Shown: in pieces, positions 1-6,259 of the stretch | Layout of the letters: the number at the start of each line of letters is the position of its first letter | Numbering within the stretch: the stretch's first letter is position 1 | NCBI GenBank assembly: GCA_905373665.1 | Contig: CAJPTV010000078.1 | Coordinates: 1 to 10,733, forward strand | Length of the DNA stretch: 10,733 nt | Reading direction: 5' to 3' | Origin: Bacteroidia bacterium | GTDB lineage: Bacteria > Bacteroidota > Bacteroidia > Bacteroidales > CAJPTX01 | Program-made: the position numbers and the translations under genes | Notes under the pieces: model-generated | The model's database searches: none | Told to the model about the DNA's origin: nothing | What the model saw: the letters and a program-made list of their open reading frames with translations, nothing else

Positions 1-43
1 ACAACACCACTTTTCGCATCGATTCATTATGCGCCTTACGGCG
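1..43 (+). repeat. 43-bp direct repeat, copy 1 (window edge)
   Basis: The first 43 bases are identical to 251-293. The unit ends in a small hairpin, GCGCC-TTAC-GGCG, perfect for 5 bp in the second copy (281-294) and 4 bp here. The repeat may extend left of the window. Each copy lies just upstream of an element copy (43-170 and 312-468), so the two together look like a tandem duplication of a larger repeat unit of about 250 bp that has since diverged. Confidence 0.9.
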
Positions 44-170
44 GTCCTAAGGGCGGACGGCCCGTGGTGGAGGAGAGGCGTAGAGATAATGACCAAGGCG
101 GCACGTTGTGCCGAGTTTCGGTCGAAAGCACTCTACACCCCTACAGAAGAGGGAGAATCGTATTTTGACA
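43..170 (+). repeat. Diverged copy A of the interspersed element
   Basis: The left end (43-63) matches the terminal repeat of the better-preserved element at 312 in about 17 of 21 positions. The middle has drifted, but the order of parts is kept: a 6-bp hairpin (99-113), a 9-nt spacer, CGAAAGCA (123-130), then CTACACCCCTACAG. The tail TATTTTGACA (161-170) is shared with the inverted copy at 8875-8981 but not with copy B. No recognisable right-hand terminal repeat is seen, so this is probably an old or truncated copy. The open frames across it are not protein-like. Confidence 0.7.
99..113 (+). other. Conserved-position hairpin in copy A
   Basis: A perfect 6-bp stem, CGGCAC-GTT-GTGCCG. It lies exactly 9 nt before CGAAAGCA, as in the other two copies, but its stem bases differ from theirs. 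Pairing is kept while sequence changes. Confidence 0.75.
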
Positions 171-199
171 TACCTTCACATGGTGCTTCCCGCCTTGGG

Positions 200-225
200 G
201 ATTTGCGTTTTACCGCACATTGCGC
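200..225 (-). repeat. Inverted fragment of the element core
   Basis: Twenty-six bases are the reverse complement of 338-363 with one mismatch, and match 8930-8955 directly. Only this piece of the element core is present, with no hairpin or terminal repeat attached. Together with 338-363 it could form a long stem enclosing the second 43-bp repeat. Confidence 0.8.
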
Positions 226-250
226 TAAACAGATGCGGGTGTTTCAAAAC

Positions 251-293
251 ACAACACCACTTTTCGCATCGATTCATTATGCGCCTTACGGCG
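251..293 (+). repeat. 43-bp direct repeat, copy 2
   Basis: Identical over 43 bases to 1-43, at an offset of exactly 250. It contains the hairpin GCGCC-TTAC-GGCGC at 281-294. It is followed by a short spacer with the palindrome AGCATGCT (302-309) and then by the MITE-like element at 312. In copy 1 the element begins with no spacer. Confidence 0.9.
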
Positions 294-311
294 CAGGGCG
301 TAGCATGCTGC

Positions 312-332
312 GGCGCTAAGGGCGCGCCGCCC
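312..332 (+). repeat. Left terminal inverted repeat of copy B
   Basis: Pairs with 448-468 in 20 of 21 positions; the only difference is at the 17th base. The right-hand partner is identical over 21 bases to 8961-8981. Confidence 0.8.
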
Positions 333-370
333 AGTGGGCGCAATGTGCGGTAAAATGCAAATCACCACAG

Positions 371-386
371 CGCGGCATATGCCGCG
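371..386 (+). other. Conserved-position hairpin in copy B
   Basis: CGCGGC-ATAT-GCCGCG, a perfect 16-base palindrome. It is followed by a 9-nt spacer and CGAAAGCA (396-403). The equivalent hairpin in the inverted copy has the same stem but a three-base loop. Confidence 0.8.
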
Positions 387-411
387 AATTGCAGGCGAAA
401 GCACGCTACAC

Positions 412-439
412 CCCTACAGAAGAGGGATACACACCCTCT
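412..439 (+). other. Two mutually exclusive small hairpins
   Basis: AGAGGG (421-426) can pair with CCCTCT (434-439) around a 7-nt loop. Its AGGG part (423-426) can instead pair with CCCT (412-415), also around a 7-nt loop. The two pairings share bases and cannot coexist. The first option is longer (6 against 4 bp). Confidence 0.5.
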
Positions 440-447
440 ATGACCAC

Positions 448-468
448 GGGCCGCGCGCCCTTAGCGCC
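448..468 (-). repeat. Right terminal inverted repeat of copy B
   Basis: On the plus strand this stretch is identical over 21 bases to 8961-8981 and is the near-perfect reverse complement of 312-332. It sets the right edge of the element. Confidence 0.8.
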
Positions 469-519
469 CGCTCATCCAGCGTGAGGACTCCTTAGCCGCA
501 CTAAGAGCGCGACTTTTTC

Positions 520-527
520 TATCTTTG
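520..527 (+). promoter_or_regulatory. Promoter -7 box for the SPOR-tkt-purF-glyA operon
   Basis: TATCTTTG is a perfect match to the Bacteroidetes -7 consensus TAnnTTTG. No good -33 TTG box is visible at the usual 19-21 nt upstream. Transcription would be expected to begin around 532-536, a short leader before the ATG at 552. The TTG codon at 525 that would extend the first gene lies inside this box, which argues against it as a start. A degenerate copy of the element terminus (about 497-512) sits directly upstream. Confidence 0.65.
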
Positions 528-551
528 TGGCACAGTATAATTGGCTTACGG

Positions 552-1007
552 ATGCGTGTGCTACTCCTCATACTTCTCTTCCTGCCCTTTTGGGCTGGGA
601 GCTCCCTACGGGCTCAAACCCCTGAGGGGGATATCTATACCCTCCTGCGTGCACCCGTTGAGGGGGCTGGAAAGGCCGAAATACGCCAACCACGCAAGTT
701 GGCAGAGGCGCTCTCGAACTACCGCGCTAAGAATGCGCAACACCCGGGGATGGACGGCTTCCGTGTCCGTATCTACCGCGACCTCGGGCGCGACGCGCGC
801 TTGCAAAGCCAAGTTGCCATGGATAAAGCACTCACACAGTTCGAGGGCTTGCATGCCTACATGACGTTTGATTCGCCCTACTACAAAGTCTCGGTGGGCG
901 ACTGCCGTACCCGCTTCGAGGCTTACGTTCTGCGACAGAAGCTCTTAGGGCTCTTCCCGCGCAGCTTCGTCGTAACCGAACGGATTAACTTCCCCCCAAC
1001 ACGCTAA
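552..1007 (+). CDS. Secreted SPOR-domain protein
   Basis: A 151-residue protein. Residues 1-20 form a signal peptide (Arg2, then LLLILLFLPFW, likely cleavage near SSLRAQ), so it should be exported to the periplasm or outer membrane. The C-terminal half resembles a SPOR domain: MDGFRVRIYRDLGRDAR, then a helix, then YYKVSVGDCRTRFEAY and FPRSFVVTERI, matching the beta-alpha-beta pattern of family members. SPOR domains bind peptidoglycan stripped of stem peptides, often at division sites. A start at TTG 525 would add nine residues but lies in the promoter, so ATG 552 is preferred. The stop is 2 bp before the transketolase start, so the gene heads the operon although its role is unrelated to the metabolic genes. 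The exact function is unknown. Confidence 0.8.
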   Translation: MRVLLLILLFLPFWAGSSLRAQTPEGDIYTLLRAPVEGAGKAEIRQPRKLAEALSNYRAKNAQHPGMDGFRVRIYRDLGRDARLQSQVAMDKALTQFEGLHAYMTFDSPYYKVSVGDCRTRFEAYVLRQKLLGLFPRSFVVTERINFPPTR

Positions 1008-1009
1008 CC

Positions 1010-1900
1010 ATGCCGCAAAAGTACATCGAAGCATTGGCGTGGGAGTTGCGGCGCGACGTGGTCAAGATGACTGCCCAAGCGGGCTCGGGGCACTTAGGCG
1101 GATGTCTGAGCAGTGCCGACCTCCTTGCCACCCTCTTCGGGCGTGGCTGGGTGCAGCAGCGCGAGGAGCGCTATTTATTCATCCTTTCCCCAGGGCACTT
1201 AGCCCCCCTCCTCTACGCCGTTATGGCGCGCATGGGGACGGGCTTTCTCACAGAGCTTCTTTCGTTGCGCAGCTTCCGTAGCGCCCTTCAGGGGCATCCT
1301 GCGTTGTCGCACAACGAGGACGTTTTTTCCATACAGGGGCTCTTTTCGGGCAGCGGTTCGCTCGGACAGGGGCTTTCCATCGCAGCAGGGGCGGCTCTGG
1401 CGTTAGCGCGTCGGCAGCAGAAGGATGCCCCCACGTTTTATGTACTTCTGGGTGACGGTGAGCTGCAGGAAGGGCAAATCTGGGAAGCAGCCATGTTCGC
1501 CGCACACCACAGGTTGCACAATCTCGTGGCCGTGGTGGATTGGAACAAACTGCAGCTCGACGGGAGCAATGCCGAGGTGATGGGGCTGGGCGACCTCCCT
1601 GCCAAGTGGCGCGCTTTTGGTTGGGAAGTGGCCGAGGTCGACGGACATAACTGCACGGCGATAGACCAAGCGCTGCGCAGCTTCGCTGACCCTGCTAAGC
1701 CGAAAGTGCTCTTGGCACACACGACGATGGGGCACGGCATCCCCGAGATTGAAAACCAGAGTCTTTGGCACGGAAAAGCCCCCTCCAAGGAGGAAAAGGG
1801 GCGTTTTCTAGAAGCCTTGGATAGTTCCTGCCAAGGCGTGACGCCCCAGTTACCCATCCCCCCTGAGGTGGCAGAACGTGTAATACTCACTGCGATATGA
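1010..1900 (+). CDS. Transketolase, N-terminal (ThDP-binding) subunit
   Basis: A 296-residue protein carrying only the pyrophosphate-binding half of transketolase. Together with the next gene it should transfer two-carbon ketol units between sugar phosphates in the cytoplasmic non-oxidative pentose phosphate pathway. Visible signatures: GSGHLGG (25-31, His28), SPGH (60-63), QGHP (94-97, His96), GSLGQG (116-121) and the ThDP/metal motif GDGELQEG (148-155) continuing to DWNK (177-180). Full-length transketolases are about 650-680 residues, and this length is typical of split enzymes of archaea and many anaerobes. Its TGA stop overlaps the next ATG (ATGA at 1897-1900), so translational coupling is expected and would favour equal amounts of the two subunits. 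No Shine-Dalgarno sequence is visible, as is usual in this phylum. Activity on some other ketose phosphate cannot be excluded. Confidence 0.92.
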   Translation: MPQKYIEALAWELRRDVVKMTAQAGSGHLGGCLSSADLLATLFGRGWVQQREERYLFILSPGHLAPLLYAVMARMGTGFLTELLSLRSFRSALQGHPALSHNEDVFSIQGLFSGSGSLGQGLSIAAGAALALARRQQKDAPTFYVLLGDGELQEGQIWEAAMFAAHHRLHNLVAVVDWNKLQLDGSNAEVMGLGDLPAKWRAFGWEVAEVDGHNCTAIDQALRSFADPAKPKVLLAHTTMGHGIPEIENQSLWHGKAPSKEEKGRFLEALDSSCQGVTPQLPIPPEVAERVILTAI

Positions 1901-2883
1901 GCCAGTTCACACTTAGTTCGATGCGAGAGGGCTTTGCGCGTGGCGTAAAACGCGCCGCGGCAGAGGATGCACACGTCGTCTTGTTGGGGTGTGACGTTAC
2001 CCGCTCGCTCTTCTTACACGATTTCGCGGCGGAGTTCCCTACCCAGTACGTCTCGGTGGGGATTGCCGAACAGAATGCGGCAAGTATTGCGGCAGGGCTT
2101 GCCCTTTGTGGCGATAAGCCGATTTTTGCGACCTACGCCGCTTTTGCCACAACACGGGCACTCGACCAGATCCGCATGAGTATTTGCTATAATCACGTGC
2201 CCGTGCTCATTGCGGGGGCACATGCGGGGCTCTCCGTCGGCCCAGACGGTGGTTCACACCAAGCCCTCGAAGACATAGCGGTGATGCGCACCCTCCTCGC
2301 TATGCAGGTCGTTTTACCCGCAGATGCGAACCAGACGGAGGCGGCTGTGCATTTTTACCTTCGGCGGCTCGACACGCCCGTTTACATCCGTTTTGGACGG
2401 AACGACGTCCCGAACTTTACCGCGCCCCAGCAGGAGTTTCGCCCAGGGGCAGAGGTCGTTTATCAGGGGACGAGCGGTTGCGTACTCTTTGCGCACGGCG
2501 CGATGGTTTGGAATGCGATGCGTGCCGCTGAGCAGCTTCATGCCAGCGGGATTTACCCGACCGTGGTGGCGGTAAAGACCCTCGGCGATGGATTGGCTGA
2601 TCCCCTCATTCGAGACCTTGCCCAAGAGGCTGCCCTCCTTGTTACCATAGAGGAGCACCAGATACAGGGGGGGCTCGGGGGCTATATTGCCGAGCTCCTT
2701 GGCGAGACCCCATTGCGACCTGCGCAGCGTCTTATCCGCCTCGGTGTGCGTGGCGCGTTTGGCATGTCGGGCACACCAGAACAGCTGTACGATTACTACG
2801 GATTGACGCCAGCTAAAATAGCCGAGCGCGTGAATGCGGAGATTGATGCCCATATTCCGACTTTGATAAACTTAGATGAATGA
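1897..2883 (+). CDS. Transketolase, C-terminal (pyrimidine-binding) subunit
   Basis: A 328-residue partner of the preceding gene. Residues about 1-165 form the pyrimidine-binding domain with the ThDP-activating glutamate in VGIAEQN (Glu58), followed by AGLAL, a T-rich loop, and GPDGGSHQALED (115-126) with its conserved histidine. Residues about 190-310 form the transketolase C-terminal domain (VLFAHGAMV, VAVKTLGD, VTIEEHQIQGGLGG). DXS and pyruvate dehydrogenase E1-beta share this fold, but the lone-domain arrangement directly behind a matching N-terminal half makes transketolase the best call. It overlaps both neighbours by four bases (ATGA at 1897 and 2880), which indicates a single coupled translational unit. 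Confidence 0.92.
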   Translation: MSQFTLSSMREGFARGVKRAAAEDAHVVLLGCDVTRSLFLHDFAAEFPTQYVSVGIAEQNAASIAAGLALCGDKPIFATYAAFATTRALDQIRMSICYNHVPVLIAGAHAGLSVGPDGGSHQALEDIAVMRTLLAMQVVLPADANQTEAAVHFYLRRLDTPVYIRFGRNDVPNFTAPQQEFRPGAEVVYQGTSGCVLFAHGAMVWNAMRAAEQLHASGIYPTVVAVKTLGDGLADPLIRDLAQEAALLVTIEEHQIQGGLGGYIAELLGETPLRPAQRLIRLGVRGAFGMSGTPEQLYDYYGLTPAKIAERVNAEIDAHIPTLINLDE

Positions 2884-4766
2884 GTGATTCTATCCAGCAC
2901 GAGTGTGGTATAGCGTTGTTGCGTCTGAAGCAGCCCCTCCAGTACTACCAACAGAAATATGGGTCGTGGTGCTACGGGTTGCAAAAAATGTATCTCCTTA
3001 TGGAGAAGCAGCATAACCGCGGGCAGGATGGGGCGGGGATTGCTACCGTAAAGTTTGATATGCCCCCCGGCTTTCGCTACATCGACCGCGCACGTAACAA
3101 CACCGCTGCGCCCATCAAGGGGGTCTTTGCCGAAGTCTACGAACCGATGCGTGGGCTTTCGAGCGAGCAGATGAACGACCCTGCATGGGCAAAAAGCAAC
3201 CTCCCTTTTGCAGGCGAACTCTTCCTCGGACACTTACGCTACGGCACCTACGGCGGCGGAAGCATCAACTACGTGCACCCGCAAATTCGTGCTAACAACT
3301 GGAAGTCGCGTACCCTCGTCATGGCGGGTAACTTCAACCTGACCAACACGAAGGAGCTTTTTAACCTCCTCATATCGCTCGGACAGCACCCCCAAGACCT
3401 CTCAGACACGGTCACCGTGTTGGAAAAGTTCGGGCACTTCCTCGACGAGTTTAACCAGCAGCTCTTTCGCAAATATAAGGACGCTGGGCATCCGAATATT
3501 GAGATTAGCGAGCTCATCGCACAGCACCTCGACATCCCGCAAATTATCGCCGAGTCTACGAAAGATTTCGACGGCGGGTATACCATGGGGGGGCTCATTG
3601 GTCACGGCGACGCCTTCGTATGTCGCGACCCGTGGGGGATACGTCCCGCCTTCTACATGGACAACGACGAGGTGACGGTCGTGGCGAGCGAACGTCCCGT
3701 GATTCAGACGGTTATGAATGTGCGTGCCGCCGACGTGCACGAGATAAAGCCAGGCTTTGCCCTCATCATCCGTAAGGGGGGGACGCTGCAACACATCCAA
3801 GTGCGTGAGCCACAGGAGCGCCATTCCTGTAGCTTTGAGCGAATTTACTTCTCGCGCGGAACGGACAAGGATATTTACCGCGAGCGCTTGAAGTTGGGCG
3901 AGCTCCTCGCCCCGCAGATCGAGCGTGCCATCGATGGCGATTTTGACCACACGGTCTTTTCCTTCATCCCCAATACCGCCGAAACGGCCTACTATGGCAT
4001 GGTTAAGGGGCTCGAGCGTACCCTCGACGAGCGGCGTATCGCACAGCTCGTACAAGGAGGACACGACGAGGTGAGCATCCGCGAGATTATGCGCCACCGC
4101 ATTCGGATTGAGAAGATCGCAGTCAAGGATATTAAGTTGCGTACCTTCATTGCCCAAGAGTCTGCGCGTGCGGATCTTGTCCCGCACGTCTACGATGTGA
4201 CGTATGGGACGCTCCAAGAAGGGGTCGATACGCTCGTGGTGATCGATGATTCTATCGTGCGCGGAACGACCTTGCGCGACAGTATCCTTCGCATCCTCGA
4301 CCGCCTTGGGCCGCGTCGGATCGTGGTGGTCTCGAGCTCGCCGCAGGTGCGTTACCCCGACTGTTACGGGATCGACATGGCGCGCCTCGAGGACTTCATC
4401 GCCTTTCGTGCGGCCATCGAGCTGCTCAAAGAGCGAGGACGTGAGGCACTGATTGCCGAGGTCTATGAGGCGGCAAAAGCGGCGAATGCTTCTGAAGAAC
4501 GACAGGTTGAGAACTGTGTACAGCGCATTTATGCCCCCTTCTCCGCCGAGGAGCTTTCGCTCCAGATGAGTAAAATGCTTCGCCACCCCGACATGCGGGC
4601 AGAGGTGCACATTGAGTTCCAGTCGGTGGAAAATCTCCATTTGGCGTGCCCTAACGATACGGGCGACTGGTATTTTACGGGCGATTATCCGACCCCGGGT
4701 GGGGCACGTGTGGCGAACCAAGCCTATATCAACTATATGGAAGGCAATAAATCCCGCGCATATTAG
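2880..4766 (+). CDS. purF: Long PurF-type amidophosphoribosyltransferase
   Basis: A 628-residue two-domain enzyme. PurF converts PRPP and glutamine to phosphoribosylamine, the first committed step of purine synthesis. The N-terminal class II glutaminase has Cys9 (HECGIA), so an eight-residue propeptide must be removed to free the nucleophile, then NRGQDGAG (46-53), GHLRYGTYG (117-125), NFNLTN (151-156) and CRDPWGIRP (248-256). The phosphoribosyltransferase half has CSFERIYFSRG (317-327) and an intact PRPP loop, VVIDDSIVRGTT (453-464), then PDCYGIDM (493-500). It is well over 100 residues longer than E. coli or Bacillus PurF, with an insert around 160-225 and an extended C-terminus carrying PNDTGDWYFTGDYPTPGG. 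Long forms of this kind are known in Bacteroidetes. Whether it is the cell's only PurF or a paralogue cannot be told from the window. Confidence 0.85.
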   Translation: MSDSIQHECGIALLRLKQPLQYYQQKYGSWCYGLQKMYLLMEKQHNRGQDGAGIATVKFDMPPGFRYIDRARNNTAAPIKGVFAEVYEPMRGLSSEQMNDPAWAKSNLPFAGELFLGHLRYGTYGGGSINYVHPQIRANNWKSRTLVMAGNFNLTNTKELFNLLISLGQHPQDLSDTVTVLEKFGHFLDEFNQQLFRKYKDAGHPNIEISELIAQHLDIPQIIAESTKDFDGGYTMGGLIGHGDAFVCRDPWGIRPAFYMDNDEVTVVASERPVIQTVMNVRAADVHEIKPGFALIIRKGGTLQHIQVREPQERHSCSFERIYFSRGTDKDIYRERLKLGELLAPQIERAIDGDFDHTVFSFIPNTAETAYYGMVKGLERTLDERRIAQLVQGGHDEVSIREIMRHRIRIEKIAVKDIKLRTFIAQESARADLVPHVYDVTYGTLQEGVDTLVVIDDSIVRGTTLRDSILRILDRLGPRRIVVVSSSPQVRYPDCYGIDMARLEDFIAFRAAIELLKERGREALIAEVYEAAKAANASEERQVENCVQRIYAPFSAEELSLQMSKMLRHPDMRAEVHIEFQSVENLHLACPNDTGDWYFTGDYPTPGGARVANQAYINYMEGNKSRAY

Positions 4767-4800
4767 TACCTTTACGGTGCGGATTAAAATTGTTACGACT

Positions 4801-6081
4801 ATGAAACGAGATACCGAGATCTTTTCTCTTATTCAGGAAGAGCAAGCCCGTCAGTCACATGGGATTGAGCTCATCGCTTCCGAGAACTTCGTCAGCGAGC
4901 AGGTGCTTGCCGCTATGGGTTCTGTCTTGACCAACAAGTATGCCGAGGGGTATCCGGGGGCGCGCTACTACGGGGGATGTCAAGTGGTGGATAAGGTCGA
5001 GCAGTTGGCTATCGACCGTGCTTGTCAGCTCTATGATTGCGAGTTTGCCAATGTGCAGCCTCACTCGGGGGCACAGGCGAATATGGCGGCGTTTATGGCC
5101 ATCCTTAAGCCTGGTGATACCTTCCTAGGGTTGGATCTCTCGCACGGTGGACACCTTTCGCACGGTTCGCCAGTCAACGTTTCGGGTAAGTGGTTTAACG
5201 CCACCTCGTACCGTGTGCGCGAAGACACGGGCTGTGTGGATTATGACGAGATGGAAGAGCAGGCGAAGAAGCACAAGCCAAAGCTCATTGTCGGTGGGGC
5301 ATCTGCTTATAGCCGCGAGTGGGACTACAAGCGTATGCGCGAGATTGCTGACAAGGTGGGTGCTTTGCTCATGATTGACATGGCACACCCAGCGGGGATG
5401 ATCGCAGCGGGGCTGCTTGAGAACCCGACCAAATATGCGCATATCGTAACGACCACGACGCACAAGACGTTGCGCGGTCCGCGTGGAGGGATGATCTTGA
5501 TCGGTAAGGACTTTGATAATCCGTGGGGCGAGTTGACCCCGAAGGGTGTTATCAAGAAGATGTCGGCGATTGTGAATAGCGCTGTCTTCCCTGGCATCCA
5601 AGGTGGGCCGCTTGAGCACGTGATTGCAGGTAAGGCGGTAGCTTTTGGCGAAGCGTTGAGTCCTGAGTTTAAGACTTACCAAGAGCAGGTGCGTGCGAAC
5701 GCGCAGGCGATGGCAAAGCGTTTTGTAGAAAAGGGGTATAAGATCGTATCGGGCGGTACGGACAACCACTGTATGTTGATTGACCTTCGTACGAAGTTCC
5801 CCGAGCTCACGGGCAAGAAGGCAGAGAACACGCTCGTTTTGGCAGACATCACCATCAACAAGAACATGGTGCCCTTTGACAGTCGGAGTCCGTTCCAGAC
5901 CTCGGGGATTCGCGTAGGTACGCCCGCGATTACGACGCGTGGTTTGAAGGAGGACGAAATTGTACGTGTGGTAGACCTCATCGATCGTGTCCTCTCGAAC
6001 ATTGAGAACGAAGCCGAGATCCTCAACGTACGCAGTGAGGTGAATGCGCTGATGGCAGGTCGTCCGCTCTATGCGTGGTAG
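4801..6081 (+). CDS. glyA: Serine hydroxymethyltransferase
   Basis: A 426-residue PLP enzyme interconverting serine plus tetrahydrofolate with glycine plus 5,10-methylene-tetrahydrofolate in the cytoplasm. The motifs are complete: GIELIASENFVS (21-32), TNKYAEGYPGARYYGG (44-59), QPHSGAQANMAAF (86-98), LSHGGHLSHG (113-122), MIDMAHPAG (191-199) and the PLP-lysine motif TTTTHKTLRGPRGG (217-230, Lys222). The length is that of Bacteroidales GlyA. The frame stays open upstream to 4612, but the extension overlaps purF and is not GlyA-like; ATG 4801 gives the family-typical start MKRDTEIF. It follows purF by 34 bp and an intrinsic terminator follows it. It supplies glycine and one-carbon units for the purine steps after PurF. 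Confidence 0.97.
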   Translation: MKRDTEIFSLIQEEQARQSHGIELIASENFVSEQVLAAMGSVLTNKYAEGYPGARYYGGCQVVDKVEQLAIDRACQLYDCEFANVQPHSGAQANMAAFMAILKPGDTFLGLDLSHGGHLSHGSPVNVSGKWFNATSYRVREDTGCVDYDEMEEQAKKHKPKLIVGGASAYSREWDYKRMREIADKVGALLMIDMAHPAGMIAAGLLENPTKYAHIVTTTTHKTLRGPRGGMILIGKDFDNPWGELTPKGVIKKMSAIVNSAVFPGIQGGPLEHVIAGKAVAFGEALSPEFKTYQEQVRANAQAMAKRFVEKGYKIVSGGTDNHCMLIDLRTKFPELTGKKAENTLVLADITINKNMVPFDSRSPFQTSGIRVGTPAITTRGLKEDEIVRVVDLIDRVLSNIENEAEILNVRSEVNALMAGRPLYAW

Positions 6082-6110
6082 AGGCTAGCTATTTATTAGA
6101 ATAAAGCTAT

Positions 6111-6147
6111 GAGTCGCAAGGGGCGTAAGTCTCTTGCGACTCTTTTT
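6111..6147 (+). terminator. Intrinsic terminator of the glyA operon
   Basis: A perfect 10-bp stem, GAGTCGCAAG (6111-6120) with CTTGCGACTC (6133-6142), a 12-nt loop and then five T (6143-6147). It starts 29 bp after the glyA stop and separates the operon from the following cassette. Confidence 0.88.
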
Positions 6148-6183
6148 GAAGAGGGGGAAAAAGTGTATATTTACGTAAGAAGA

Positions 6184-6215
6184 TTGCTTGTTGGTATTTT
6201 GGGTAACAATCTTTG
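6184..6215 (+). promoter_or_regulatory. Candidate promoter of the two-gene cassette
   Basis: AATCTTTG (6208-6215) matches the Bacteroidetes -7 box TAnnTTTG at all but the first base, with TTG at 6184-6186 about 21 nt upstream as the -33 element. The predicted start of transcription, about 6221, leaves a leader of roughly 40 nt. TATATTTA at 6166-6173 is a weaker alternative -7 box. Confidence 0.45.
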
Positions 6216-6216
6216 T

Positions 6217-6226
6217 ACGTGCACGT
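6217..6226. promoter_or_regulatory. Palindrome at the predicted transcription start, possible operator
   Basis: ACGTGCACGT is a perfect 10-bp palindrome immediately downstream of the candidate -7 box. An autoregulatory operator for the antitoxin-like product is conceivable from its position; a 10-bp palindrome alone is weak evidence. Confidence 0.25.
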
Positions 6227-6259
6227 TCTCGTGTGAAAATATAGGAAAAGAGGTGTGTA

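Larger units (their letters stand above)
312..468 (+). mobile_element. MITE-like 157-bp element (copy B)
   Basis: A short non-coding element bounded by imperfect inverted repeats: 312-332 and the reverse complement of 448-468 agree in 20 of 21 positions (both start GGCGCTAAGGGCGCGC). Inside are a 26-bp core (338-363), a hairpin (371-386), CGAAAGCACGCTACACCCCTACAG-type sequence (396-419) and a second hairpin (421-439). There is no transposase and no convincing coding frame. A target-site duplication is not evident in the flanks. A small non-autonomous transposable element is the best reading; a REP/ERIC-type structural repeat is the alternative. Confidence 0.7.

Noticed and set aside
29..353. 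Two overlapping open frames of 96 and 81 codons on the plus strand
   Set aside because: They run through non-coding repeat copies and their hairpins, and the translated sequence is not protein-like.
1..468. CRISPR array
   Set aside because: There are only two copies of the 43-bp repeat, 250 bp apart, with repetitive sequence between them and no uniform spacers.
525..551. Upstream TTG start for the SPOR-domain gene
   Set aside because: The codon lies inside a perfect -7 promoter box, and ATG 552 gives a better signal peptide.
3402..4721. 439-codon open frame on the minus strand
   Set aside because: It lies opposite the PurF coding sequence; long antisense frames are common in G/C-rich codon usage, and PurF is unmistakable.
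4612..4800. 63-codon N-terminal extension of GlyA
   Set aside because: It overlaps the end of purF out of frame and is not GlyA-like; ATG 4801 gives the family-standard start.
6083..6110. A/T-rich imperfect hairpin just after glyA (AGCTATTTATTAGAATAAAGCT)
   Set aside because: It has a bulge and a weak stem without a T-run; the 10-bp hairpin at 6111 is the convincing terminator.
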